Assembly: GCA_026993525.1 (NCBI GenBank)
Contig: JALWSS010000079.1
Location: forward strand, 1 to 64,000
DNA from: Saprospiraceae bacterium
GTDB lineage: Bacteria > Bacteroidota > Bacteroidia > Chitinophagales > Saprospiraceae
Direction: 5' to 3'
Length of the DNA stretch: 64,000 nucleotides
Below, piece after piece: positions 7,108-16,262 of the stretch (the stretch's first letter is position 1; every line of letters begins with the position of its first letter). The position numbers and the translations under genes were made by a program. Under the pieces are notes generated by a model, which ran no database searches, was not told the DNA's origin, and saw only the letters and a program-made list of their open reading frames with translations.

Positions 7108-8211
7108 TCAAATCAGAAATTCCCCGTTTTTATAAATCAATTCTCCGTCGGCAAAAATTTCGCCTCCGTTTTTCATGTCCGTGATCATGTCCCAATGGAT
7201 TGGGGATTCGTTTTTCCCACCTGCCTGGAGGTAGGATTGGCCAATGGCCATGTGAACCGTACCGCCGATTTTTTCGTCAAAAAGGATGTTTTTGGTGAAT
7301 CGGTCAATCTGGTAATTGGTGCCGATGGCAGCCTCTCCAAAACGTCTGGCTCCTGGCAGTTTGAACACTTCATCGAGCAGCTCCTGCCCTCGTTCAGCTT
7401 GCCATTTCTCCACATAACCATCTTTTATCCAGAGAGTTATGCCCTCAACCATGTGCCCGGCATACACCACCGGATAGTTGAAATGAACCTTGCCATTTAC
7501 GCTGTCTTCAACCGGCGAAGTGTACACCTCCCCGGATGGCATGTTGGTGCGGCCATCCGAATTGATCCAGGTGCGTCCTTTGCAGGAGAAAGTCACCTCT
7601 ACGTTGGGGCCGGCGTACTTCACCTCTGAGCAGGCATTCAGACGATCGACGATGCGCTGTTGGTTTTTGCGCACATTGATCCAGGCTTCCATCGGATTAT
7701 GCTCAAACAACTTGCAGGCATTGAACACAAAGTGCTGATATTCTTCGAGTGACATGCCAGCTTCCTGTGCATTTGCTAACGTAGGATACTGGCAAAGGTT
7801 ACGTTTCAAAGAGCGGGTTGCAGTTCTTTCAAAATAGGTCTTTGAGATGGGTTTCAACGCTTCCCTTCGCTTGTTGGCCTTCGTCTGATCCACGTTTTGT
7901 TCCTCCCGAAGATTGAACGGTGCCCGGATATTGATGAAAGCATCAAATTCTTCCATGGCCTTTTTGTACAACACAGGCACATATCCCAGCTGCTCCTCGT
8001 TGGCTTCTTTCAGAAATATCCGACCCTGTTCGCGGAAAGTCAGGCTTACTTCTACCAGGCCCCCAACCTGCAGCGCCTCTCGGTAAATCTCCCTCACCAG
8101 TGGCTCTGCCAGTGTGGTGGTCGAAACATAAAGGCGTTCTCCCTTTTGCAACTCTACACAGTAATGAACGAGTAATTGAGCGTATTTGGAAAGTAATGAG
8201 CGGTGGGGCAT
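7108..8211 (-). CDS. M29-family metallo-aminopeptidase
   Basis: A cytoplasmic aminopeptidase of the AmpS/AmpT type, about 367 residues. C-terminal motifs typical of the two-metal site are present: NMPSGEVYTSP (Glu), GHMVEGITLW, TVHMAIGQSY (His and Tyr) and IHWDMITDM (His and Asp). I place the start at ATG 8211, which gives the usual short lead before LLSKYAQLLVHYC; an ATG at 8232 is also possible. It is divergent from the cyclase-family gene at 8403, with a 190-bp shared upstream region. Confidence 0.9.
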   Translation of the reverse strand: MPHRSLLSKYAQLLVHYCVELQKGERLYVSTTTLAEPLVREIYREALQVGGLVEVSLTFREQGRIFLKEANEEQLGYVPVLYKKAMEEFDAFINIRAPFNLREEQNVDQTKANKRREALKPISKTYFERTATRSLKRNLCQYPTLANAQEAGMSLEEYQHFVFNACKLFEHNPMEAWINVRKNQQRIVDRLNACSEVKYAGPNVEVTFSCKGRTWINSDGRTNMPSGEVYTSPVEDSVNGKVHFNYPVVYAGHMVEGITLWIKDGYVEKWQAERGQELLDEVFKLPGARRFGEAAIGTNYQIDRFTKNILFDEKIGGTVHMAIGQSYLQAGGKNESPIHWDMITDMKNGGEIFADGELIYKNGEFLI

Positions 8212-8402
8212 GGCACGTTTGATTGGTGGCATTTGCCTGCAATTCTCTGAGTCTTTTTGCTCGACAGGTGGCAAGTTTAATGAAAATTGGTGCAGTCAAA
8301 AAAAACTTGTGAACTTTTACCCCAACTTGCAGCACTGCAACCCCGGAAACAAGCGTCCAGGGTGACAATTTGACCACTTAACACTTTCCAGATCATCGCT
8401 TT

Positions 8403-9188
8403 ATGATCAACACCGCCATTTTCGAGTTCAGGGATAAAAAGTACGGCGTCAATTTCGACAGACCTTTGGATATTTCGCTGCCGCTCAAGGCAGGTATTGA
8501 AACGGTCAATTGTTTTTACGCCCCGCCCGTACAAATCGAACCGGTTAAAACCGGGGATTTCATTGGGTCCACCCGGGCCGGAGGCCCCGTCAATTTTATG
8601 AACGTCACCCTCAACCCACACGGCAACGGCACACATACCGAGTGCGTTGGCCACATCAGCAAGGAGCCTTTTTTCATCAATGACTGCCTCACCCGCTTTC
8701 TTTTCTTCGCAAAACTGGTGAGCCTCTACCCCACCCGCCAACCCGATGGCGACAGAATTATTGACGAACAGCAATTAAAAGAAGCAGTGACACCCAACGA
8801 AACTGAAGCGCTCATCATCAGGACCCTGCCCAACGACGACGCAAAACGCACCCGCCACTATTCCGGAACGAACCCGCCCTACCTACACCACAAAGGAGTG
8901 GAGCACCTGGTGGCTTGCGGGGTTGAGCACCTGCTGGTTGACTTGCCTTCGGTTGACCGGGAAGAGGATGGGGGCAAGCTCCTGTCGCACAAAACCTGGT
9001 GGAACTACCCGCCGAATCAGTACCCGGCTTTAAGACAAAGCGCAACCATTACCGAGTTGGTCTATATACCCGATGAGATACCTGACGGGTATTACCTGCT
9101 CAATTTGCAGGTTTGCCCTTTGGAGTTGGATGCCGCCCCCAGCAAACCGGTTATTTACCCGATACTGGAGGTCAATGCTCTACCGTAA
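8403..9188 (+). CDS. Cyclase-family (kynurenine formamidase-like) hydrolase
   Basis: A 261-residue metal-dependent hydrolase of the cyclase/KynB superfamily. The signature region HGNGTHTECVGH gives His73, His78, Glu80 and His84; the usual H-x-G-T-H-x-D pattern has Glu in place of Asp. The substrate is unknown: kynurenine formamidase, isatin hydrolase and polyketide cyclases share the fold, and no tryptophan-catabolism genes are nearby. The next gene on this strand begins 106 bp downstream. Confidence 0.85.
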   Translation: MINTAIFEFRDKKYGVNFDRPLDISLPLKAGIETVNCFYAPPVQIEPVKTGDFIGSTRAGGPVNFMNVTLNPHGNGTHTECVGHISKEPFFINDCLTRFLFFAKLVSLYPTRQPDGDRIIDEQQLKEAVTPNETEALIIRTLPNDDAKRTRHYSGTNPPYLHHKGVEHLVACGVEHLLVDLPSVDREEDGGKLLSHKTWWNYPPNQYPALRQSATITELVYIPDEIPDGYYLLNLQVCPLELDAAPSKPVIYPILEVNALP

Positions 9189-9294
9189 TTTCAGGCATCG
9201 TTTGTGGAGATTGGTATCGGATCGAAAATTGTGCACAGTTGCAAGCAAAACAATACATTTGAAGCCTGATCGGTGAAGGTGTTGTAAACAGCAG

Positions 9295-9978
9295 ATGAGT
9301 CCATTCAGAAAGACATATCACTCAAGGGTTTACCGGGATTTCAGAGCCATAGATCCCCGGCAGTGGCACAACATCGTGCGCTTCTTTGAGCAACACGAGG
9401 AAGACATCAAGTTGCTGGAGTTTGAAGAGTATTTTGAACTGCTGGTAGCTTACACCAACGCCCTTTTCGAAATCGGGGCCTATGAGAAACACCTGCTGAT
9501 GGTGGATGCCGTGATTGAGACGGTCGTCGCAAACAACATCACCTTTTTTCAGGGCGAGGAACTCTTCAACGCTTCATTGTTCCGCAAAGCCGCCTCCTGC
9601 TTTCATACATTCAGACTAAAAAAAGCGGAGTACATCCTTCGGGAATTGCTCAAAATTGACCCCTATCACAAAGATGCCAAACGATTTCTGAAGAAATGCC
9701 TGAGAAGCAAGCACCCTCCCGTCATTCGCAATGCCAGGGCAATATCGGTTCTTCTCTTTTTCATCACGGCCATCATCATCTGCGCGGAGCTGATCTGGGC
9801 GAGGAATTTCCATCCGGAGTGGCTCAAATACCTCCATCTGATCCGCAATACAATCTTTGCTTCGGGAATGCTCTTGCTGGCCGGCAGCACACTTTGGCAC
9901 TACGCAAAAGTCAACCGGTCGGTGGAAAAAACGGTGCAGGAATTGAGACGAAGAAAACAACAAACCCGCCTTTCCTGA
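9295..9978 (+). CDS. Unknown helical protein with two C-terminal membrane helices
   Basis: A 227-residue protein of no recognised family. Residues 1-135 are helical and TPR-like (for example ELFNASLFRKAASCFHTFRLKKAEYILRELLKIDP, shown by composition rather than consensus). Two hydrophobic helices follow (about 145-165 and 180-200), then a basic C-terminus with RRRKQQ. This predicts a cytoplasmic repeat domain tethered to the inner membrane. It lies between the cyclase-family and NUDIX genes on the same strand. Confidence 0.75.
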   Translation: MSPFRKTYHSRVYRDFRAIDPRQWHNIVRFFEQHEEDIKLLEFEEYFELLVAYTNALFEIGAYEKHLLMVDAVIETVVANNITFFQGEELFNASLFRKAASCFHTFRLKKAEYILRELLKIDPYHKDAKRFLKKCLRSKHPPVIRNARAISVLLFFITAIIICAELIWARNFHPEWLKYLHLIRNTIFASGMLLLAGSTLWHYAKVNRSVEKTVQELRRRKQQTRLS

Positions 9979-10053
9979 CCAGCGAAAGAAAAGCTCCTTC
10001 AGATTCCAATCCTTTGGCCATATTTGTGCCCCTGCGGTAATCAACACCTGTTT

Positions 10054-10611
10054 ATGAAAAAGAAAATACAACCCTGGCCGGTCCTCGAGGCGAAAAAGTT
10101 GGGCCACCTGAAACTGTTTGACTGCGAGGTACAGAAAGTCCGCAATCCTTACTCGGGCGCCATGCTCGATATCACCTTGCTGACAGGCAATGACAGCGTA
10201 AACGTGGTGGCCGTCAATTCAGACGACAAAGCTGTTTTGATCAATCAGTACCGGTTTGGAATAGGGGCCTACATTGCCGAATTGCCCGGCGGCATGGTGG
10301 ACGATGGGGAAGACCACCTGCAAGCTGCAAAGCGGGAATTGATGGAAGAAACAGGTTACGAAGCCTCGGAATGGCACTATCTGGGCTGCGTGGCTTCCAA
10401 CCCCGTTTTCATGGATTCTTTTGTGCACCACTACCTGGCGCTGAATGCCACACCCACCGGCCGGCAAAACCTGGAATCGGCAGAAGACATCGAACTGCTC
10501 GAAATACCGGTGGATGAGTTGAGGCTGATGCTCCGTCGGGGAAAATTCCTGCACCCCCATACCGTCAGTGGTGTTTTGAGGGCACTGGTTCAGTTGAATA
10601 GAGAACATTGA
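10054..10611 (+). CDS. NUDIX hydrolase
   Basis: A 185-residue NUDIX hydrolase of the ADP-ribose pyrophosphatase type. The box G-x5-E-x7-RELMEETGY is intact (about residues 80-102). The preceding VLINQYRFGIGAYIAELPGG resembles ADP-ribose/nucleoside-diphosphate-sugar hydrolases, so a housecleaning role on nucleotide sugars is likely. ATG 10054 is chosen over an upstream TTG because homologous sequence begins there. Confidence 0.92.
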   Translation: MKKKIQPWPVLEAKKLGHLKLFDCEVQKVRNPYSGAMLDITLLTGNDSVNVVAVNSDDKAVLINQYRFGIGAYIAELPGGMVDDGEDHLQAAKRELMEETGYEASEWHYLGCVASNPVFMDSFVHHYLALNATPTGRQNLESAEDIELLEIPVDELRLMLRRGKFLHPHTVSGVLRALVQLNREH

Positions 10612-10826
10612 AAACAACCCGAAAAGGCCTGGCAGGGGTAACAACGTTCCTTTGCTGAGGATGTAAAGTCAGACTCCAATATTGACCGTTCACACATTGA
10701 GCTTGGCAACAAACACGAAGAAGCTTATATTGGTGCTCGTTCCTATTGTTTTTCCTGGCAATTGCACAAAACCATTTGTTAGCACGGTTTCACCCGACAT
10801 TATCCACCATTAAACCCCCAGGTGCA

Positions 10827-11567
10827 ATGATTACGGCCATGATTCTCGATCAAACCCAGGATGCCATTTTCCTGAAAAGCAAACTTGAAGAATCCTGCAA
10901 AGGACAAATCGAAGTTCTCGCTTCCTTTGATTCTTTTGAAGATGCCATTCCTGAAATGCTCGCCAAACAACCCGACCTGTTGATCACTGAAGTTTACCTC
11001 AACAACGGCAATGCCTTTGACTTCCTGGATAAATTGAGATTGAAGAACCTCGAGGTGATCTTCATGTGCTCCTCTTGTGCCAACATGGTTCGTTCGTTCA
11101 AATTTGAACCGGTTGACTTTCTCATCAAACCCATTGACAGTCTCTACCTCAAAAGAGCCGTTGAAAGGTGTGAACAACGCCTTGCCAACAGTCATCGCAC
11201 CAAATCAAACGGATTTGACACCATGCTCAATGAACACAAAGTAGTGCTCAGAACAGAGGAAGGCCTCTCCATGGTGGACCTTGAAAACATCGTCCGCATC
11301 GAGGCGGACAGGGGATATTCCATCTTTTACCTCGTGGGGGGCGAACGGGTCATCGTTTCGCAATCCCTGAAAATGTGGGATTCCATGTTGTACAAATACG
11401 GTTTCTTCCGGGTGCACGAATCGAATATTGTCAACCTGGCTTTTGTGAAGAAATTCCTCAAAAAAGAGGGAGGTGTCCTCACCCTGAAAAACGGAGACGA
11501 GGTGTATGTTGCCCGAAGGAGAAAAGAGGACCTCGTCAAAAAACTGTTCAACCTGAGCATCGGGTGA
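10827..11567 (+). CDS. LytTR response-regulator-like protein with Glu at the phospho-acceptor site
   Basis: A 246-residue protein with a CheY-like receiver (about 1-122) and a LytTR DNA-binding domain (about 140-245, including VRIEADRGYSIFYL and FFRVHESNIVNLAFVKKF). The receiver keeps Lys in DFLIKPID and Ser in FMCSS. At the acceptor strand it reads LLITEVYL, with Glu where Asp is phosphorylated, and the N-terminal acidic pair is reduced to one Asp. Glu often mimics the phosphorylated state, so it may be constitutively active or controlled otherwise. No kinase gene adjoins it. Start chosen at ATG 10827. Confidence 0.9.
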   Translation: MITAMILDQTQDAIFLKSKLEESCKGQIEVLASFDSFEDAIPEMLAKQPDLLITEVYLNNGNAFDFLDKLRLKNLEVIFMCSSCANMVRSFKFEPVDFLIKPIDSLYLKRAVERCEQRLANSHRTKSNGFDTMLNEHKVVLRTEEGLSMVDLENIVRIEADRGYSIFYLVGGERVIVSQSLKMWDSMLYKYGFFRVHESNIVNLAFVKKFLKKEGGVLTLKNGDEVYVARRRKEDLVKKLFNLSIG

Positions 11568-11685
11568 CAAAGGTGTTCTCCGGCTTCAACGATTGAAAAA
11601 AGCGCTAACGACACAACATATCCAGTTCGAAAGTTGCCTGACTTCACGGCTTGGATATCTTTGCCCGTCAGGCAATTTTTAATTT

Positions 11686-12327
11686 ATGCTGCTCCCCTTC
11701 TTACATGAAAATACGGTCGAGGCAGGTCTGGACGAGGCCGGCAGGGGTTGCCTGGCAGGCCCTGTCTTCGCCGCTGCGGTGATTCTTGACCCCGGCTTCT
11801 CGCATCCGCTCCTGAATGACTCAAAGCTGTTGGGTGAAAAGGCCCGCGATGAGCTCAGGGCAGTCATTGAAGAGAAAGCGCTGGCCTGGGCAGTGGCCCA
11901 GGCGGCACCAAAAGAAATAGATGAGATCAACATCCTTTGGGCCTCCTTCCTTGCCATGCACCGGGCAGTGGACAAACTCGGAACCCAACCGGAACTGCTG
12001 CTGGTGGACGGCAACCGCTTCAAACCTTTCCCCGGCATCCCTCATCAATGTATCGTAAAAGGAGATGGAAAACTGGCCCCCATCGCGGCTGCCTCCATCC
12101 TTGCAAAAACCCACCGCGATGCCTACATGAAAAACCTGGCAGAAAAACACCCGGAGTACGGGTGGGAAAGAAACAAGGGCTACCCCACCCCCGAACACAG
12201 GAAGGCCATCATTCAATTTGGCGATACCCCCCACCACCGCAAGTCATTCAAACTCCTGCCGGAAGCAATCCAGGGAAGCCTTTTTGACGACCTGGACGAT
12301 CAGCTCTGGCGCCCAAAATCATCCTGA
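11686..12327 (+). CDS. rnhB: Ribonuclease HII
   Basis: A 213-residue endonuclease that cleaves RNA in RNA-DNA hybrids and removes single ribonucleotides from DNA. Motifs: GLDEAGRG (Asp16, Glu17), LLVDGNRF (Asp108), [21 protein letters not shown] and the family ending [14 protein letters not shown]. Length is normal. Its 3' end overlaps the convergent cupin gene by 28 bp. Confidence 0.97.
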   Translation: MLLPFLHENTVEAGLDEAGRGCLAGPVFAAAVILDPGFSHPLLNDSKLLGEKARDELRAVIEEKALAWAVAQAAPKEIDEINILWASFLAMHRAVDKLGTQPELLLVDGNRFKPFPGIPHQCIVKGDGKLAPIAAASILAKTHRDAYMKNLAEKHPEYGWERNKGYPTPEHRKAIIQFGDTPHHRKSFKLLPEAIQGSLFDDLDDQLWRPKSS

Positions 12328-12797
12328 ACCCTTACGATGTCGTCTTCATCGGAGGGGTTGAGGGGGTCCGTGTGCTGCCAGATTTCGGCCAGCACCCCCC
12401 AATTATCCAACCCGACCAGCCGGTGCCGCTCCCCTTTTTCAAGTTTTACTATTTCTCCTTCGGCAACCCGGAGCATGGGCCTTTCGGCATCATCGGGGCT
12501 TTTCACCACACCTACAGGGCCTTGCAAGACCCGCCAGATTTCGGAACGCCGGTGGTGGTATTGCCAACTCAGCCGTTTGCCGGGTTTGACGATCAGTATC
12601 TTCGGGCTCAGTTTGCCGAAGCCGGCAAAGTCGGCCGGCGACAGGGTGGGAAAAAATGCTTCGATAAAACGGGAAGCCTGGTTTTCATCTATCACGAAAA
12701 AACCGCCCCAGGGCCGCTGCCTGTCGAAACTGACAATGGTAAAACCCTGCACGGAGAGTCGCTGTTGGGTATGGTCAAATACTTGTTCTTCTGTCAT
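12300..12797 (-). CDS. Cupin protein, type II phosphomannose isomerase-like
   Basis: A 165-residue single-cupin protein resembling the isomerase domain of type II mannose-6-phosphate isomerase/GDP-mannose pyrophosphorylases. It shows RPWGGFFVI, a metal-type motif [21 protein letters not shown], and [17 protein letters not shown]. The nucleotidyltransferase half is absent, as in stand-alone Bacteroidota versions, so the substrate is uncertain. ATG 12797 is used; sequence upstream is not family-like. It converges with rnhB. Confidence 0.85.
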   Translation of the reverse strand: MTEEQVFDHTQQRLSVQGFTIVSFDRQRPWGGFFVIDENQASRFIEAFFPTLSPADFAGFGKLSPKILIVKPGKRLSWQYHHRRSEIWRVLQGPVGVVKSPDDAERPMLRVAEGEIVKLEKGERHRLVGLDNWGVLAEIWQHTDPLNPSDEDDIVRVQDDFGRQS

Positions 12798-12942
12798 CGC
12801 AATTGTTGCTTTGTGTTCCGGGGCTTTGATTGCCGGCAAAGGTCGGAAAAGCACAGAGGTTCTTTCCGCTAATTTTTCGCCTGAATCCCCTGAAAAAATT
12901 CTTTTACGTTGGACTTGACTGCAAATGAAGTTGGTTAATGCC

Positions 12943-13038
12943 GATCCCGGGATCTACCCCTCTAAACCCCTCCAAACCCCTCTAAACCTCCCGATCCCGT
13001 CCCGGGATAACCCCCTCCAAACCCCCGCCACCTTTTAT
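12943..13038. repeat. 10-bp-period pyrimidine repeat, locus B, with a palindrome
   Basis: CCCCTCTAAA, CCCCTCCAAA and CCCCTCTAAA run in tandem at 12957-12986, and a further CCCCTCCAAACCCC lies at about 13011-13025. A perfect palindrome GATCCCGGGATC precedes them (12943-12954), and CCGATCCCG recurs at 12991. This is the same repeat family as 360-410 and 23505-23539. The 343-bp gap 12798-13140 otherwise holds only the repressor operator. Confidence 0.6.
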
Positions 13039-13057
13039 CAACAATTTGAGGAGAATT

Positions 13058-13083
13058 CAAAGGTGAACACTACCTTTGTCACC
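13058..13083. promoter_or_regulatory. Candidate operator of the LexA/CI-like repressor
   Basis: CAAAGGT-GAACACT-ACCTTTG (13058-13078) has perfect 7-bp arms with a 7-nt spacer. A second inverted repeat GGTGA/TCACC (13062-13066 and 13079-13083) overlaps it. The site is 60-80 bp upstream of the repressor ATG, where an autoregulatory operator would be expected. Assignment is by position and symmetry only. Confidence 0.45.
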
Positions 13084-13140
13084 GATTCATTGATACGGTG
13101 AGCGCCGCCACCCGTCACTACAAACTACTACCAACGAACC

Positions 13141-13974
13141 ATGAATTCAATAGTTACCCAGCGATTTATCCAATGCCACGACAAAATCAAGGAACTGGGC
13201 AAGGTCAGGTCCAGTCGCCAGTTTGCCCTTTCACTGGACTACCTTCCGCAAAGCCTCAGTGAGATTCTCAAAGGCAGGAGGGATGTGACCATTGAGGTGA
13301 TCCGAAAAGCTGTTGACAAATACGGTTTCAACCCCATTTTCCTGTTCACCGGTGAAGGCCCCATGTTTCTGACGGAAGAAGGCTCCGGGGGCATCCGGCT
13401 GCTGACGGTGGTGACGGACAACGCCGGGGAAGAAAAAATCCTGCATGTGCCCGTGCCTGCACAGGCGGGCTATGCCAGTGAGCAACTGGACCCCACCTTT
13501 TACGAAGAACTGCCTGCCTACACCCTGCCGGACTACAAATACCGCGTTGGAACCCACCGCTCATTTGATGTGGCCGGCGACAGTATGGAACCTACCCTTT
13601 TTGAAGGCGACAAGGTGGTGTGCAGTTTTGTGGAACCAGAGCACTGGGCCAGCAACATCAAAGACAACTACGTCTATGTCATTGTGACGAAGGGCGATGT
13701 GCTGGTAAAGCGGGTGTTCAACAAGATCAATGAATCGAGAAGTCTCGAACTCCATTCCGACAATAAATTTTACGAGCCTTACGCTGTGCCGGTGCACAGC
13801 ATCAAAGAGATCTGGTATGTGCGGGCCAGGATCAGCCCCTTCCTCCCTTCGCCCTCCAACATTGAAAATTTTGTCAGGGAAGAAGTGCAGGAACTGAAAC
13901 AGATCATCCAGCAGCAGTCGAGGTTGATCAACAACCTCTATCAGACCATCGATAAAATGATCGGTCAACAGTGA
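13141..13974 (+). CDS. HTH and S24-peptidase repressor (LexA/CI-like)
   Basis: A 277-residue transcriptional repressor. An XRE-type helix-turn-helix occupies about residues 10-70. The linker contains PVPAQAGY, whose Ala109-Gly110 bond is the expected self-cleavage site. The S24 domain has catalytic Ser148 (AGDSMEPT) and Lys190 (DVLVKRVF). The last 40 residues are a Gln-rich coiled-coil-like helix, unusual for LexA. Cleavage would inactivate it on RecA-type signalling. No SOS polymerase or prophage gene adjoins; the only close neighbour is the 73-residue gene 42 bp downstream. Confidence 0.92.
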   Translation: MNSIVTQRFIQCHDKIKELGKVRSSRQFALSLDYLPQSLSEILKGRRDVTIEVIRKAVDKYGFNPIFLFTGEGPMFLTEEGSGGIRLLTVVTDNAGEEKILHVPVPAQAGYASEQLDPTFYEELPAYTLPDYKYRVGTHRSFDVAGDSMEPTLFEGDKVVCSFVEPEHWASNIKDNYVYVIVTKGDVLVKRVFNKINESRSLELHSDNKFYEPYAVPVHSIKEIWYVRARISPFLPSPSNIENFVREEVQELKQIIQQQSRLINNLYQTIDKMIGQQ

Positions 13975-14016
13975 GAAGTCGTAACATTCCACTCCTTTTC
14001 AACAAAAGCAAGTACC

Positions 14017-14238
14017 ATGGCAAAATCCAAGACCATCAACGCAACCATCGTATGGAAAGACCTGGAAGGCGGGTTCTGGGGCCTGGTGGATGACAAAGGC
14101 AACGAGTGGCTGCCCGTCAATCTGCCCGAACAACTGAAAAGCAATGGCAAAAAGGCAAAGCTGATGATTCGTGAAAGCGGAGGTGGTTCCATGTTCATGT
14201 GGGGAAAACCCGTGCGGGTGCTGGCTTTTGAAACTTAG
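14017..14238 (+). CDS. Small conserved-looking protein of unknown function
   Basis: A 73-residue soluble protein (predicted from composition) with alternating strands and Gly turns: NATIVWKDLEGGFWGLVDDKG, then KAKLMIRESGGGSMFMWGKPVRVL. It looks like a small beta-barrel or OB-type fold. It lies 42 bp after the repressor gene on the same strand and may share its transcript, so it could be part of the same response. I do not recognise the family. Confidence 0.7.
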   Translation: MAKSKTINATIVWKDLEGGFWGLVDDKGNEWLPVNLPEQLKSNGKKAKLMIRESGGGSMFMWGKPVRVLAFET

Positions 14239-14271
14239 AAGCTGAGGGCAATTTTTCAGGGGCCTCAGAAC

Positions 14272-16128
14272 CTAAGCATCTGCAAATTTCCGGCTTCCCT
14301 GGCTAAGGCTCTTGCCCATGTACACGAGGCTGTATCCCCCTTCATCAACCGGCAGACCGGAAGTATCTTTCGGAATGATGTCGAGGAACCCATCCGGATG
14401 TTTGATGAACAGCGGGATGCGCTCGTCTTGTTTGAACTCATCGAGCAGCACCTTGAGTTGCTCCATGTTGATGAGAGGCAATTCGTGAATTTCGGGGTTG
14501 TCTCTGGCCACTTCGTTGAGGTTGAGGTAATCATCGGTGTAACTGAAAATACCCTGGGAGGGCCGGTAAGCTTCGTCAATTTTCATCTCTTCGGGGCTCA
14601 GAAGCCTGAATGTTCCCAGTTCTCCAAACACCTCCTTGTATTTTTCGACGACAAACAAATTCACGTCGTGGTTGGCAGTCATGGCAACGAGGTAGCCAAT
14701 GTCCAGCAGTTCGATGTGTTGTTCAAGGTCTTCGGTAAAGACGTTGATTTGCAGGGCCTCCAACCCCATTTGCCGGGCTTTGTTCACGTTGGAGGCGTTG
14801 TTGTCCACCAGCACAACGTGCCGCTTGTTGGCTTTGAGGTAGGAGGCTATCACCCTGGCCGCCCTGTTGGCTCCTACTATCAGGATGCCGTTGGACTCCG
14901 GAAGCGTGACTTTCAGGAGGTAGGCCAGTGGCCGGGCTGTTGAGGCATTCAGCAAGACGGTTCCGAGTACGATCAGGAATACCAAAGGGGTAATGTACTC
15001 AGCGCCGGGAACGCCTTCTTCCTGAAGTTTGAAACCAAACAAGGAAGCCACGCCGGCTGCCACTATTCCCCTCGGGCCAATCCATGAAATGAAGAATTTT
15101 TCCCGGAGATTCAACTCTGTCCGGTAGGTGCTCAACAACACGCCCACGGGCCGCAACAGCAGCACAACCACAGCGAAAAGCAAGAAACATTTGGCATCCC
15201 AAACGAGAATTATATCCCCGGCATCAATTTGCGCAGCGAGTAAGATAAAAAGCATGGAAATGAGCAGCACACTGAGCGACTCCTTGAACACCAGCACATC
15301 CCTGAAATTGGGCACATCCAGGTTGCCCAGTACCATGCCCATGACCACCACCGTCAGCAACCCGCTTTCATTGGCAAGCATATCGCTGAACACGAAAACG
15401 GCCAGCACCGAAGCCAGTGTGAAAACATTGAGCAGGTACATGGGCACCCACTCTTTCTTGATGAGCAGGTACAAAAGAAAGGCTGCAATGACGCCCAGTG
15501 CCAACCCTGAAAGAACCACCTGCAAGAAACCGAAAAAGGCGTGCGAAGTGAAGTCGCCCACCGTGGTGCCTGAGAGGATGAACTCAAAGACCAACACCGC
15601 CACTGTGGCGCCGATCGGATCAATGATGATGCTCTCCCATTTGAGGATGTTTGACAGCTGGTGGTTCAGGGGAACATTTCTCAGGATGGGCGCGATGACG
15701 GTGGGCCCGGTTACAATGATCAGGGCCGCAAACTGAAGCGAAATGGGCCAGCTAAGGCCCATGATGTAATGAGTCGCCACGCCCCCGCCAACCAGCGTTA
15801 CCAGCGTGCCGATGGCGATCAGTTTGCCCACCGTGGGGCCAATGGCTTTCAGCTCCCGCCTTTTAAGGGTCAGGCCACCCTCGAAAAGAATGATGCCAAT
15901 GGCCAGCGATACGAAGTGGTAAAGGTAGTCGCCGGGGAACATGCCCTTGCCGGACTGTGGGTCAAACACCGGCTCGATGATTTTGGTGCCATCGGCCGTC
16001 CACAGGGTTGAGACCGGCCCGATCAGCAAGCCGGTGATCACCAACGGCAAAATGGCGGGCACTTTTGTGCGCCAGGCAACCCATTGCGACAGGATGCCCA
16101 GAATGATGATGCCGGCAAGTTCAAACAT
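14272..16128 (-). CDS. CPA1-type Na+(K+)/H+ antiporter with C-terminal RCK domain
   Basis: A 618-residue inner-membrane cation:proton antiporter. About 12 hydrophobic segments fill residues 1-400, with family motifs LFEGGLTLKRRELK, IVTGPTVIAPILRN and SWIGPRGIVAAGVASLFG. A Rossmann TrkA-N/RCK domain follows from about residue 405 (GILIVGANRAARVIASYLK), implying control by a nucleotide ligand. Length fits the antiporter-plus-RCK subgroup (for example NhaP2-like). It is transcribed alone and divergently from the gene at 16263. Confidence 0.92.
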   Translation of the reverse strand: MFELAGIIILGILSQWVAWRTKVPAILPLVITGLLIGPVSTLWTADGTKIIEPVFDPQSGKGMFPGDYLYHFVSLAIGIILFEGGLTLKRRELKAIGPTVGKLIAIGTLVTLVGGGVATHYIMGLSWPISLQFAALIIVTGPTVIAPILRNVPLNHQLSNILKWESIIIDPIGATVAVLVFEFILSGTTVGDFTSHAFFGFLQVVLSGLALGVIAAFLLYLLIKKEWVPMYLLNVFTLASVLAVFVFSDMLANESGLLTVVVMGMVLGNLDVPNFRDVLVFKESLSVLLISMLFILLAAQIDAGDIILVWDAKCFLLFAVVVLLLRPVGVLLSTYRTELNLREKFFISWIGPRGIVAAGVASLFGFKLQEEGVPGAEYITPLVFLIVLGTVLLNASTARPLAYLLKVTLPESNGILIVGANRAARVIASYLKANKRHVVLVDNNASNVNKARQMGLEALQINVFTEDLEQHIELLDIGYLVAMTANHDVNLFVVEKYKEVFGELGTFRLLSPEEMKIDEAYRPSQGIFSYTDDYLNLNEVARDNPEIHELPLINMEQLKVLLDEFKQDERIPLFIKHPDGFLDIIPKDTSGLPVDEGGYSLVYMGKSLSQGSRKFADA

Positions 16129-16145
16129 TTCAGGCCATTTTTTCT

Positions 16146-16156
16146 TCGCTTCGCAA
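16146..16156 (-). repeat. TTGCGAAGCGA 11-mer, intergenic copy
   Basis: An exact copy of the window-wide 11-mer, 18 bp upstream of the antiporter ATG, in the divergent spacer. Confidence 0.7.
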
Positions 16157-16262
16157 TGATACCGCTTTGTCAGTTCTTACTGAAATGGCTGCTGTGCGCA
16201 TGTTGGGGATGACCATCGCCGAAAAGTGTATCTTGCGGCCCCGAATTACACCGGTATCCGAC

